A DNA stretch of 64,000 nt from Diphasiastrum complanatum (lineage: Eukaryota > Streptophyta > Lycopodiopsida > Lycopodiales > Lycopodiaceae): positions 12,499,314 through 12,563,313 of the forward strand of contig CM055094.1 in NCBI GenBank assembly GCA_029204225.1. Direction: 5' to 3'. Positions 46,501 through 55,111 of the stretch are shown here, in pieces. The notes beneath the pieces were generated by a model. It was not told where the DNA came from. It saw only the letters and a list, made by a program, of their open reading frames with translations, and searched no databases. Every line of letters starts with the position of its first letter. The stretch's first letter is position 1. A program made the position numbers and the translations under genes.

Positions 46501-48369
46501 CATCCCATCCGGTATGAGGGAGGTCTTGGGTTCAAATCCTAGTCTGTCCATCCATATTATGATTTATAGATTTCTAACAGTTAGTAGTTACATATGTTAT
46601 ATAGAATGTTCAATGTTCAATGTTGAATGATGAATGATGATGACAGATGTTAGATAAATCTAAGTTTCTAACCTAAATTTTTTTGGCTTTCTCAAACATT
46701 GTCATAACCTTCTTGTTTATTCTTTTGTCCGATCTTGACATTGCAATTTGCAGATAAGTTTGAACTTCAACTTTCAACTTTGAAACAAAATTACAATTTA
46801 CAATCTACAATCCTGACTCCTAGTACCTACGTAGTACGGTCCCGGGTCTAGACTCTACCTAGCTAGTAGCTGCAGCCTGCCATTATAATTTATCCATATC
46901 ACTGTATCAGACTAGTCAGTGGTCACTAGTTGGTAGTCACGACTCACTAATAACTATTATCAGAATTCAGCTCTAGCCTCTGAGCTGAAATTTCAGTTAT
47001 ACTCCAGACTCCTAATTTCTAAACCTTGAGTTCCAAGTGTCAAGTAACAAGTTCCAACTTCCATTTCCACACTCACAGTCCTGAGTCTCCTTAACAAGCA
47101 GTGAGCACTTAGCAGATCCTTGTACCTAGGGGCCAGGATATGGTTACAAGTTAGAACTTACTACAGTTCTAACTTCTCTTAAACTTGGGTCATTCTGTTC
47201 AGTGTTTTAACTTTTGATACGATAGGTCACAAGAGATCTGATTATCCTGAATCCTGTTATTTGTAAATTTAGAGGGAAATTGAAATTGTTTAGCTATTAA
47301 GTATTTGTAGTATGTAGAGTGAATATTTGACCTTTTTTTTTAAGAATGAAAAAAACAGGTTCAAACCGTTTTCCGATTCGAACCTGGCCTGGCGGTTCGA
47401 ATCTCAAAGAATCGGTTCGAACCGGCCTGTTCGAATCGGGATGCAACCTTGGCTTGAAATCAGCGATGCATGATATCTTGTGCAATCCAAGACATACAAG
47501 TGGATCAAAAGTAGGAAAAGCTAGATAGTAGAAATAGAATATGCAATTATTGTGGAAAGAGGCTACGCTAATGTTTTTGGTGTATGAGTCAAAAGCTGTA
47601 TAACCACAGCCTAGAAAGCATCCAAGATGCTTGCATGGATGTTATTCTCTTGTCTAGCATAGCAAAAATGGTATTGCAAGGTTCTTCCTCACAATGCTTG
47701 CTAGAAAGGAACCTAGCGATGAGCCGTGTAGTGTAGCGTGATGAGTTTGATCTTCACATCCATACTAACCTCACAATCCACAATGAGCTGGCTAAAGTCA
47801 TCATCAATTGAGTGCCACATCGGTAAATGATATACTGTTATTGTGTTTGTGATTAGTTATATCCTTTTTAACTGCAATGCACGCAGCAAGTTAGCCTATT
47901 CAAGTTTATTATTAACTATACTTTCAGTAATGTAATATGTGATTGGTTTTTTCTAAGGTGTAAAAGATGTTGGTCGAGTGGACCAAATATGAGGTGATGT
48001 CAACAAACCTCTTCTCTCATTTTGGTTCATCTCTTTCATGATGTAATTCTCCTAATATGTTTAATAGTAGAGTTGATGCTTTTCTCTCTCAAGAGTTTAT
48101 TCATCTTTGTACATTGTGAGTGATCATTGCCCACAATGATGGTAAGTGGAAGGATCTATACCTTGGATTTTAACACTATTTGCAGTTCACATTGCATCAA
48201 TCTCTCTAAACAAGCAAGAGGATGAAAGCATATATAAAATCAGGATATGTACAATGAAATTTGTTTCTCAAAAAGTGAACTTCAGAATTACTAAAACAAA
48301 GAAAGAATGTACCACAACAGCTTCAGTATCGTTTACTTATTACATTACACGACTGAAGTATAGCCGGGG

Positions 48370-48401
<32 letters not shown>

Positions 48402-50640
48402 GAGGATTTTCGTTCTGTCATTATTGTACTGTTAAGTACATCAATCTGCTTAAAGACTTTTCTTTGGTTTCAGGAGGAGGATTCTGATGAATACGGTCCC
48501 ACAATTGTACCAGTTTCAAATGTGGCAGAAGCTATCAAAAAAAGAACTGAAGAGTATTTGAAAAAATTGCACACGGCTGTCAGTGCAAAACCAATTGTAA
48601 TGCGAGCAGAGTATGCTTATTGTCCCAATTTGACAATCATAGATACCCCAGGTTTTGTGCTCAAGGTATGCTTTGCCTTCTCACTGTTCACTGTTTCAGT
48701 TCTCAGTTGTCCCTATAAATTTGGACTTTTTCTGTTGAAGATTTTTTCCATTTTCGTATGTTCTGGCCCTTGTGTGTTTATGGTTGTCTTAATATTTAAC
48801 ATGCAGATTTTTCAGTCAAAGCTAGTAAGAGTTAGTCAGAAAATGTGAGACATATTCATCTGATCTTGTATTGACATTTCACCTTTTACTTTTGATCACT
48901 TGTTATACTGTTGACTTGGTGCAATTTATTTAGTTTTTTGGAAAGTAGTATTTTCGTGAGAAAGTAACAGTTTTAAACCAACCTTACTTTGCAGGCAAAG
49001 AAAGGAGATCCAGAGAGCACACCTGATGACATATTGGCTATGGTCAAAGGCCTGGCAGCACCACAACACAGATTGCTTCTGTTTCTTCAGCAGAGTAGTG
49101 TAGAGTGGTGTTCTTCATTGTGGCTTGATGTTGTTCGTGCAATTGACCCTTCCCTTCAGCGAACAATCATAGTTGTTTCAAAGTTTGACAATCGTTTGAT
49201 GGTAGGTGAACCTGCAGTCAAATCTTTTTGGAGTTGAGAACGGTACAGAAATTCAGCATAAAAGTTTCAATGTTCAGGGTTTTTGGTCGAAGGAACTCCT
49301 TGCTAATTTGCTTTTTGAACTATAAAGTCTTCCAAAAGATAAATGTGAATTCATCTTGATTCCAAGGAAGGACGATTCATTCCAAACACCAATGCCTTAT
49401 GATAGTTTCTATGTTCTCTACCTTTGAGCTCATGGTTCATCAATGATACATATGAGAGAGAGGGATTTATAGGTTTTTGATTTCAGGAGTTCTCTGAACG
49501 GTGGGAAGTGGACAAATACTTCAGTGCAGGAGGGTATCTAGGAGATATTGCTCAACCATTTTTTGTTGCTCTACCGAAGGATAAAGTGTTTGCCACAAAT
49601 GAGGATTTCCGTTCTCAGATAGCGAATGTTGATATGGAAGTCATGCATCACCTCCGAGAGAACGTTGTAGGGGGATTCAATGAAGAGAAGTACAGTGCGC
49701 ATGTTGGTTTTCGAAATTTACGTCGATATTTGGAGATTGAGCTGCAGCGAAGGTAGTTTTCATCTTCTTTTTCAGTTTAGCTTCTTTTGGAAAATGTACA
49801 AACATTGAAAAAAGTTACACTTAAAATTGTTGCAGATATAGAGAAGCTGCTCCAAGCACACTTGCTTTGCTCGAGCGACGTTGCGAGGAGGTTGCTTCAG
49901 AGTTGGCGAGCGCAGATGCAAAGTTGGTTGCAGCAGCTGATGTTGTGTCTCTGCGGCGAGCAGCTATGAGTCACGCAGCTGCCATTTCTAAACATGTGGT
50001 ATGCTATCCTCACATGCTATTTGCTTGACTGCAATTCGTAACTCTCCACATGTACCACCTTTCCTTCTTTTTCATATGATTGCTAACTTGGGGAAGATAG
50101 CTGGTGTCTGCTACCAAAAAGACTCATAACTACATTTCTAGAATGCAGCTGTTCAATCTTTGTTCCATCGCTAGTATTTTCACATTGCAAAACGTATCAT
50201 ACAAATAAACTAGAAGCTTTTGCGGATGCCAAAACAATGAAGAAGACATGCCAAAATAAACAACTATGGCAGACCTTATGCCAAAACTTTGATTTGTGGT
50301 CATTGTTTATGCTAAACAAGCTGATATACAGAAAGCATCAGAATTAGTGTATCCTCATATCGTTGTTCAAATGGAGCTGAACTGTAGTTTGTCAAAGAAT
50401 TGAGGATAGCTAACCACTAGTCATTTTGCTGTACATGAGGTTGTAGCTCTAGAACTCAGTATTATTTTTCAGATTTACCTATTAGTACGACAGCTCTACT
50501 AGAGATATTTCATCTCAGACTATTGTTATCAGCATAGAAGTCTCTGATTTTATCTAATTCAGGGGATGCATTGCGCTCTCACATGAGGACTTACACACCT
50601 GTTATTTACTACGAGAATTCTGTTTGGTACTCTGAAGACA

Positions 50641-50671
<31 letters not shown>

Positions 50672-53600
50672 CAATTGCTGCCAACCGGTGTGATTGGGAG
50701 AACCATTGCCTTGCTTTGAGATGGAGCTACCTTGGGATGCAAGCCCCAGCCATGCTTTCTACCCATTGTGCTGCCTCTGGATCTCCCAATCTACACCAGC
50801 AGTTGTTTGGCTTGATGTCAAATTTTATCGGGTTGCCCATACTGTCAACTTGCTACTAGGGCTTCTATATCTTTTACTTTTTACAATTACTGGTGCTGTG
50901 TGGATTTATGCAAGGCTAATTCAAATGCTAGTTTTTCGAAAAGTAAAGAATCTTGCTTATTGTCTTGGAAGGTGTGGACTAAGATTCATCTTGTTCGTAG
51001 TCTTCATTGCAACGTATGCCTTGAACAAACACAGTTTCTAAAGTAGCGCATTTGTCGCGGATGTTGCAACTTGCTTTGAGCTTTAGCTTTATAAACCCAA
51101 AAGTGTATCTGTTGCTACAACAGAGTTGATGCTTTGTAAGAGGTAAGCACATATGTCACGGAGGAAAGACAATCATATAAAAAGAGCATCTATGTGAAGG
51201 AGTATTTCCAGGCATCAACAGGTGCCCCAATATCCCGAATCACCAACTTGAAAGTTCTTGGTAGCTCTGATGAGGTGGTTGCTAAGTTTATGATGCTGGA
51301 CCTTTATCCTCTCCTGTAATTCACAGCAATATGTCTGGCTGATACCAATTCTTTCTAATTAACAAGTTTCAGCATTGAATCTGCTTGCATTCACGTACGA
51401 AGAAGTTGATTGTCACATTATGCATACAATATGGAACCTTGGGAATGATGACGAAGGTTTTTTCTTATTTTAAAGCATGGTGAATAAGCTGTTATTTGGG
51501 TATCTATTATAAAATTTTTATGACTTTGAATGCCCTTCATTTGTAAGTTATTGCTGTCAATGTTTATGTCGAAGTAAACCGCATTAGGAAAGAAAGTATA
51601 TAAAGTAACTCTCTTGAAGTGAGGTTGTACGTGTTTGGCTTTTGAGGGTGCATTACTGCACGGGGCAGCAGAACCAGATCCTGCAGATTGGGGATTGACA
51701 AGTGACGAAGAACGGTCAAGCAGTGGAGTCAGCAAATGGCCAGGGCTATTGACAGACATTCGACCTCCTAATGCTGGATTAAAACTTTATGGAGGGGCTG
51801 CATTTGATCGAGTCCTTAAGGAGTTTCAATGTGCTGCCTGTTCAATTGAATTTCCGTCAATTTCAAGGGAGAAGGTGCGTCTTAACAGGTTGATGGTCTC
51901 CATCTAGAGTTTCAAGTTTTCAAGGACACCCTGGGAGAGTTTAACAAATGCAATACTTGTCATTTGTCAGCTTATGACTGGATATCGTGAAGCCACAGCT
52001 GAATATATTTTGCAGTTTGAGTGTTTTAAGTGGTGTGTGATATTTTATTCAGGTTGCAAACATGCTGCTTGCTCATGGAGGTCGAGCAGGTGGATTGGAG
52101 TTCACAGCAGCAGAAATAGCTTGTGCAACCGCGCAGTCATGGCTTGGCCCTCTACTGGATACTGCTTGTGATCGTCTTGCTCATGTTCTATATAACCTCT
52201 TTGATTTGGCAATGGAACGAATCCATCTCCAAGAGAAGTCTAAAGGTGATGATCTTACACTACCTACCTATCTTTCTTAGGGGTAGGTGACGGGTTGCAA
52301 AGCTTATAATATATGGAAGGAGTCCGAGTTACATTAAATGTAGATTTCAAATAGAATTGAATTCCTTTGTGTTTGTTCTTTGCATCATTTGTGTAACTTC
52401 TCAAGTCGATGTTTTATTCTCAAAGATTTAATCATTTTGGGCATAGCAACTTACAATTCAAGATTCAACAAGGCCTTCAGGAATTCATGGTGGTTTAACA
52501 TACACATATTGAATGAAAAGCCATACGCTTTTTGAAATCATGCACATACATATGGTTGTACAGTAATTGCTGACAATTTGTAAACCAGTTGGTGATGATG
52601 TGTAATCGAATTTACAAATATGGGTTGCCGATAGCCATTTTTGAAGTTCAAATAAAAAATCACTATCCGATATCTTAAATTAAGGATATTTCCGATCGAT
52701 TAGGTGAGTCTCTCATTTTCCGTAAGATCGATTTATGTTCAGGTTATTCCCAGATTTCTATTGACCTTGGTGATTGATGAATATAGGACAATGTTTTGTA
52801 CCTATGAAGGTCAATATAAATACCAGGCTATACCATTTGATGTTTGTAATGGCCCCTGACAACCGCCTTCATTTAAATCTCCTTAATAAATATGTTGACA
52901 TTGCCTTACAAAAAGGCAATAGTGAATTCGTTTAAGTTGGTCAATGGAGGTTTTACAACAATCAACATTGAAGTCAATGCCTTAAATTACAAGGATGTGT
53001 TTGCACAAAAAGCTTTGCCACATTGCTAAGGACTCTATTGCAAGAACTTGGTCCTCTAGATGCACCTCTATATGCAAGTCTTAAATAGCAAAAAATTCAC
53101 GTCCCTCTCTTTTTCATGCATGCGTGCACCTCTACATGCAAGTCATAAATAGAAAAAAGTTCGTGTCCCTCTCTTTTTCTTGCATGCGTGCACTTCTACA
53201 TGCAAGTCATAAATAGCAAAAAGTTCATTCTTGCATGCATACCCAACTTTGGAGTCTCAACTTGCATGACAAATGAACATACTCATCAACAACTATCATC
53301 AAGTAGTGATTATCTCTGTGCTTTCACATAATCATTTTATGTATGTTTCTATTGTTCTCATATTTCCATCTCAATCTTTGATAATAAAAAAACACCATAC
53401 CATAGTTCCAAGACAAGACTTATCAAAGTGGGTTGGCTTGGCATCCAAAGTTTCTTTGGTCCCATGTTCAAGCCTCCCTTAAAAACCAAGATGCATAGTT
53501 CCAAAAGGATTGTAAAATAATTCAATCATGTTGCATCCAATCTTGAGACATTTTTAATTTAAAAAATCTGTTGGAAGGCCTTCGCTGTTTACCACAACGT

Positions 53601-55111
53601 TCTTGCTTAAAGGTCAGTTTGATGAACTCTGACTTCATTGCACTACAATTTATTGCCACCTGGACAATCAACATTAACTAATTGCTAGAGAGAAGAAATG
53701 CTTCTCTGGACATATTTGATTTGAGTGCTTGGGATTTCTTCACTTTATTTTAGGCAGCACCTCGAATCTTTTTAGCTTGTATGTATTCATTAATGGCCTT
53801 ATCTCTCATTTTTCATCATCTTTGCCAATGCCAAGGGTAATTCAACCATCTTTGCAAGCCGTAATAATGCTGAGCTTTTTTTGCTTCACAACATTACTTG
53901 TTTGGCGCGTCTATTGAGTCTCGACCTTTCACATTGATCGCCATTGGCCAATCCTTCATCACAATGGTGGTTTATAGTTTTTCTGAATCTTTGTGAGAGA
54001 CGATTAAAGAATTTTTCTTTTTTCAATCAGATGTCCAGCAGGGTAAAGGAGTTCCCAATCTGTTTGGGTTTGTGGCTTTCCATGCGGCATTGCGGGGTGC
54101 ATTCGATCAGTTCATCAGAGAGTTGACGCAGGAGTGTAAGGAGCTAGTTCGTCATCATTTGATAGCCGGGACAAGTACTTATTCTCAGTTTTGTGGGTGG
54201 GAGAGCAGCAAACTTGCTGCTGGAGAGGGAAACTTGGCATTGTTAGGGTCATGTGAGGATCTTCTTGGTCCTCAATTGGAGTTATCAGATGAGGAGATGG
54301 AAAATGTGGCCCCAGCATCGTTGCTGCAACCACAAAAAGGTGCTACACCAATAAGAGCTGCAGATTTGAGAGATCCCTTGAAAGAAAGTCAGCTAACAAT
54401 ACCTGAAACGCCTTCACCAGATCAAGTTGGAAATGATGCATGTGATTTAAAAAAGAAAGAATTTGGGGTAGCAAGCGGCAGACTACTAGGTGCAGGAAGT
54501 GCAGTATGTGGGACTAGGAAAAGGCAGAATGGATCCTCAGTTCAGGGATTTGGAAATGGATGTAAGGGAAATCTAAAAGAAGCTCGGCAAGCATTCTGTG
54601 GTACTCTTCTAGGTGCAGGCTCCAAATCTATCTATACAGAGGTGTGTATATTGGCTGCAGAACGATTTGCACGAATCCGAGAGTTGCTCATTCTACGAAG
54701 TGTCCCTGCAACGCTTTATGCCAATTTTCTCACTCCATGGTAAGAATCAAACTTTCCACCATTTAAAATGCTCTAGACATTTAGAGTTGCTGCAGATGGA
54801 CTTGGTTTGTTCTACAAAATGATTGCAGTTCAACTCAGAGGCCATTAACAGTAGTCCGATTGTGCACAATAATTATGCCAGTACATGTTTTTATGAACCG
54901 ATTATCCATTAATTTTGTGTGCAGCCGAGATCGACTGGCTTTAGGAATCAGCATTGAGCTGTTTGGTGTGAGTGATGAGCAATTCATGGATATGTTTGTG
55001 GCACCTGGCATGATTGAGAAGCTCGAGAATGAACGTGGAACTCTGCAGAAGCGATGCAAGACCCTTCGAACATGTCTCCAGGAATTTCGAAATCTGTCTC
55101 GGTGCCTGTAA
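31621..55111 (+). CDS. DRP5A: dynamin-related protein 5A, nine coding exons
   Basis: Joining nine exons with GT-AG introns and consistent phases gives 839 codons before the stop. This is close to the Arabidopsis DRP5A length (just over 800 aa), and identity is visible along the whole protein. GTPase motifs: G1 GGQSDGKSS at residues 76-84, G2 Thr at 103 in GTRRP, G3 DTPG at 182-185 and G4 SKFD at 251-254. The middle (dynamin central) region spans roughly 300-540. A variable linker with TPSPDQ-like sequence follows, and the C-terminal GED-like end contains MDMFVAPG. There is no PH or proline-rich domain, as expected for this family. Arabidopsis DRP5A acts at the cell plate in cytokinesis and is the sister of the plastid-division protein DRP5B/ARC5. 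The ATG at 31621 is the first in-frame Met. No stop or frame shift is seen, so the gene is likely active despite its 16.5 kb first intron. Confidence 0.94.
32020..32160. repeat. diverged tandem repeat, 2-3 units
   Basis: Units around AGTACTA..GAGGC..TTTTCATGATKGATCAG recur with about 70-base spacing at the start of intron 1. Confidence 0.6.
32161..34021. other. intron 1 sequence without recognised features
   Basis: AT-rich. Short open frames at 32,632-32,868 and 33,738-33,926 show no recognised domain. A (CA)n run of about 14 bases lies near 33,120. It may contain decayed repeats. Confidence 0.35.
34022..34378. repeat. tandem duplication, period 192
   Basis: The block starting TGGTTCTATGGTTTTCTA at 34,022 recurs at 34,214. 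It keeps GGGGCATGACATACAATTTT and GAGGGACAACTACATATAAT with few changes, so it is a recent local duplication. Confidence 0.92.
34465..34531. repeat. (GA)n microsatellite, about 67 bp
   Basis: Pure GA run ending 18 bases before the first ATG of the hAT transposase relic. Confidence 0.97.
34550..34799 (+). pseudogene. hAT transposase exon, BED zinc finger
   Basis: Starts at ATG 34,550. Encodes PLWDHVTIP, then [20 protein letters not shown], the BED-type Cys-Cys..His finger, and ends at a GTAAAC donor. BED fingers bind transposon ends. A Ser/Pro-rich exon probably follows at 34,935-35,084. Confidence 0.75.
35303..35967 (+). pseudogene. hAT transposase exons, DUF659 region
   Basis: Exon from an AG at 35,302 reads [19 protein letters not shown], the DUF659 hallmark. 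A second exon from 35,668 reads [15 protein letters not shown] then [19 protein letters not shown], matching the [18 protein letters not shown] block, where the canonical Ala after DN is Val. It ends at a GTAAGT donor. Together these form the catalytic-core part of the hAT fold. Confidence 0.82.
36075..36855 (+). pseudogene. hAT transposase exons, C-terminal dimerisation region
   Basis: Pieces read [29 protein letters not shown] then [13 protein letters not shown], and, from 36,481, [15 protein letters not shown] followed by [20 protein letters not shown], the hAT dimerisation signature. Stops occur (a TAG near 36,586 and another near 36,769) and one frame shift separates the middle pieces, so it is not functional. 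Confidence 0.82.
37121..37478 (+). repeat. Gypsy 5' LTR
   Basis: TGTTACGAGC to GGATCTATTACA, 358 bp. It interrupts hAT coding right after ATGAG. Confidence 0.96.
37479..37493 (+). other. primer binding site, tRNA-iMet type
   Basis: CAGGTATCAGAGCC follows the LTR. GGTATCAGAGCC matches the initiator tRNA-Met complement, with the first base changed. Confidence 0.8.
38372..39845 (+). pseudogene. Gypsy gag and protease
   Basis: The likely start is ATG 38,372, but a TAG ten codons later stops it. The main open piece runs 38,439-39,230 (gag: [21 protein letters not shown], then [10 protein letters not shown] and [11 protein letters not shown]). Two more stops (TAA at about 39,228 and TAG near 39,328) break it before the CCHC knuckle [14 protein letters not shown]. 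The protease [15 protein letters not shown] follows at about 39,670 (DDGA in place of DTGA or DSGA). The frame is lost near 39,845. The stops sit where Gln codons are expected. Confidence 0.9.
39863..40447 (+). pseudogene. Gypsy protease end and RT N-terminal part
   Basis: Reads [14 protein letters not shown] (protease end), [22 protein letters not shown], then the RT opening [31 protein letters not shown]. It ends at a TAA where two bases appear to be missing, just before the KNKYPMPR block. The next frame carries on from there. Confidence 0.92.
40461..43151 (+). pseudogene. Gypsy RT, RNase H, integrase and chromodomain
   Basis: An open frame of 896 aa. [28 protein letters not shown] and the active site FLDD at residues 83-86. 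RNase [22 protein letters not shown] and DHESLRYL. Integrase: HHCC zinc region around residues 473-515 ([22 protein letters not shown]), catalytic Asp in MDFIVGLPK (about 546), Asp in VSDRDSKF (about 605) and Glu in [10 protein letters not shown] (about 641). A chromodomain-like end ([15 protein letters not shown]) lies around 845-880, which in chromoviruses can guide insertion by binding chromatin. This frame has no stop, but it lacks its own start because it is the continuation of the broken polyprotein. Confidence 0.95.
43150..43162 (+). other. polypurine tract of the Gypsy
   Basis: AAGGGGGAGGGAG directly before the 3' LTR. Confidence 0.9.
43163..43520 (+). repeat. Gypsy 3' LTR
   Basis: 358 bp, matching the 5' LTR with about nine transitions, and followed by ATGAG. 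Confidence 0.96.
43526..43955 (+). pseudogene. hAT transposase C-terminal tail after the Gypsy
   Basis: Coding resumes after the ATGAG duplication as the continuation of [13 protein letters not shown] intron (about 43,540-43,630) leads to a last exon of about 100 aa, very rich in Asp, Glu and Ser and ending in an RRLRRRRA cluster. The acidic tail is typical of plant DUF659 hAT proteins. Confidence 0.7.
44061..44420. repeat. diverged tandem repeats, subterminal type
   Basis: Several units of about 45-52 bases built on ACAGGCGAAAAAYSCGACACT and GCAGTTTTACACGGGATTC. Short subterminal repeats of this sort are common near the ends of hAT and CACTA transposons, so these may be the right end of the hAT relic. 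Confidence 0.8.
44416..44682 (+). repeat. Copia-type LTR fragment
   Basis: Matches 60,720-61,210: CGCTCCAATAAC, CTATAAATGT (TATA), then a short GAGAGAGA run, then TTTGAATCTGTGAGTAGGA. It is cut at 44,682, where minus-strand Copia D integrase begins. Confidence 0.7.
44683..45945 (-). pseudogene. Copia D gag-protease-integrase fragment
   Basis: Minus-strand frame 45,940-45,266 (224 aa) is gag of the UBN2 type ([31 protein letters not shown]) with the CCHC knuckle [15 protein letters not shown] frame shift leads to 45,269-44,559, which reads [18 protein letters not shown] (protease DSG changed to DSR), [43 protein letters not shown] and [10 protein letters not shown]. There coding ends at the LTR fragment. 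Both ends are truncated: the gag start is missing at 45,945 and everything after the start of the integrase core is gone. Confidence 0.9.
46219..46290 (+). ncRNA. tRNA-like sequence in the TRIM 5' LTR
   Basis: 72 nt. Acceptor arms GGGCGGA and TCTTTCC (one mismatch, two GU); D arm GCTT/GAGC with TAGCTTAGTGGTAGAGC, a good A box; T arm CTAGG-TTCGAAT-CCTAG, perfect, with GGTTCGAATCC as B box. The anticodon arm is weak (one mismatch and a C where T33 belongs; the triplet at 34-36 is TGT). It is more likely a Pol III promoter-like or decoy segment than a working tRNA. Confidence 0.75.
46479..46549 (+). ncRNA. tRNA-like sequence in the TRIM 3' LTR
   Basis: 71 nt. Here the acceptor stem GGGCGGA/TCTGTCC pairs along all seven positions (two GU), while the D loop is one base shorter and the T arm uses GU pairs. 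B box GGTTCAAATCC. Between them the two copies keep a full cloverleaf except for the anticodon arm. Confidence 0.72.
46585..47340. other. intron 1 sequence, unassigned
   Basis: Non-coding with no clear LTR edge. AACTT/AAGTT words are frequent. It may be decayed repeat. Confidence 0.35.
47373..47439. repeat. cluster of TTCGAA palindromes
   Basis: GATTCGAACC (47,375) and GGTTCGAATC (47,394) form a perfect 10 bp inverted repeat with a 9-base loop. CCGATTCGAAC (47,373) pairs perfectly with GTTCGAATCGG (47,429). CGGTTCGAACCG (47,413) is itself a 12 bp palindrome. Several alternative hairpins are possible. Confidence 0.85.
48370..48396. repeat. short (GA)n run near the end of intron 1
   Basis: About 27 bases of GA, about 75 bases before exon 2. 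Confidence 0.95.
48474..48665 (+). CDS. DRP5A: DRP5A exon 2
   Basis: Residues 126-189, acceptor TTTCAG, donor GTATGC. Begins EEDSDEYG and ends TPGFVLK. Carries the G3 motif DTPG. It is the first exon after the giant intron. Confidence 0.94.
48995..49201 (+). CDS. DRP5A: DRP5A exon 3
   Basis: Residues 190-258, acceptor TTTGCAG, donor GTAGGT. Contains [19 protein letters not shown] and the G4 motif SKFD. Confidence 0.94.
49487..49752 (+). CDS. DRP5A: DRP5A exon 4
   Basis: Residues 259 to part of 347, acceptor TTTCAG, donor GTAGTT, ending in phase 2. Contains [10 protein letters not shown] and [10 protein letters not shown]. Confidence 0.94.
49836..49998 (+). CDS. DRP5A: DRP5A exon 5
   Basis: Residues 347-401, acceptor TTGCAG, donor GTATGC. 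Short 83-base intron upstream. Contains [19 protein letters not shown]. Confidence 0.93.
50641..50667. repeat. short (TC)n run in intron 5
   Basis: Pure TC dinucleotides just upstream of the intronic open frame at 50,694. Confidence 0.95.
50694..51041 (+). CDS. unrecognised hydrophobic open frame in DRP5A intron 5
   Basis: Predicted 115 aa with two strongly hydrophobic stretches, about residues 49-73 ([21 protein letters not shown]) and 96-108 ([11 protein letters not shown]), like membrane spans. It lies inside the DRP5A intron between exons 5 and 6. It may be a chance frame, a retroelement piece, or part of a retained-intron product. I do not recognise it. Confidence 0.2.
   Translation: MGEPLPCFEMELPWDASPSHAFYPLCCLWISQSTPAVVWLDVKFYRVAHTVNLLLGLLYLLLFTITGAVWIYARLIQMLVFRKVKNLAYCLGRCGLRFILFVVFIATYALNKHSF
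51647..51874 (+). CDS. DRP5A: DRP5A exon 6
   Basis: Residues 402-477, acceptor TTTGAG (an unusual GAG), donor GTGCGT. Contains [20 protein letters not shown]. The acceptor was chosen because GALLHGAA aligns with the family right after it. Confidence 0.88.
52053..52245 (+). CDS. DRP5A: DRP5A exon 7
   Basis: Residues 478 to part of 542, acceptor TTCAG, donor GTGATG in phase 1. Contains [14 protein letters not shown] and [13 protein letters not shown]. Confidence 0.9.
52690..52860 (+). pseudogene. Gypsy RT scrap in intron 7
   Basis: Across frame breaks the plus strand reads [29 protein letters not shown], resembling the Gypsy RT block SGYxQIRI..KTAFxTxxGxYEYxVMPFGL. It is too short to assign further. 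Confidence 0.45.
53062..53240. repeat. 64 bp minisatellite, about 3 units, intron 7
   Basis: Units start GCACYTCTAYATGCAAGTC at 53,062, 53,126 and 53,190 and end with TTGCATGCGT-type sequence. The third unit is shortened. Confidence 0.93.
54031..54739 (+). CDS. DRP5A: DRP5A exon 8
   Basis: Part of residue 542 to part of 778, acceptor AATCAG, donor GTAAGA. Opens with a short linker, then [20 protein letters not shown], a variable Ser/Gly stretch, [11 protein letters not shown]-like sequence and [16 protein letters not shown]. The phase-1 join gives an Asp codon. Confidence 0.9.
54925..55111 (+). CDS. DRP5A: DRP5A exon 9 with stop
   Basis: Residues 778-839 and TAA at 55,109. Acceptor TGTGCAG. 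Contains [32 protein letters not shown] and a basic helical end. Confidence 0.93.

Larger units (their letters stand above)
46182..46579 (+). mobile_element. TRIM with tRNA-like LTRs
   Basis: A 398 bp non-coding element: LTR 46,182-46,320 (139 bp), primer site TGGTATCAGAGCC at 46,322, internal region of about 116 bases, purine tract AGGAGGG, and LTR 46,437-46,579 (143 bp). The target duplication GTTAG flanks it (46,177-46,181 and 46,580-46,584). It has the layout of a terminal-repeat retrotransposon in miniature, which must borrow all proteins. Each LTR contains a 71-72 nt segment that folds as a tRNA. Confidence 0.92.
31996..48473 (+). other. DRP5A: DRP5A intron 1, 16.5 kb, transposon-filled
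   Basis: Bounded by GTAAGC and TTTCAG, with exons 1 and 2 joining in frame between RCRLQ and EEDSDEY. It contains a hAT gene relic, a nested Gypsy, a Copia fragment, a TRIM and several tandem repeats. All host sequence flanking the exons is intact. Confidence 0.92.

Noticed and set aside
54072-54743. A separate 223 aa gene
   Set aside because: It is exon 8 of DRP5A read from a non-ATG codon; splice sites and phase join it to exons 7 and 9.
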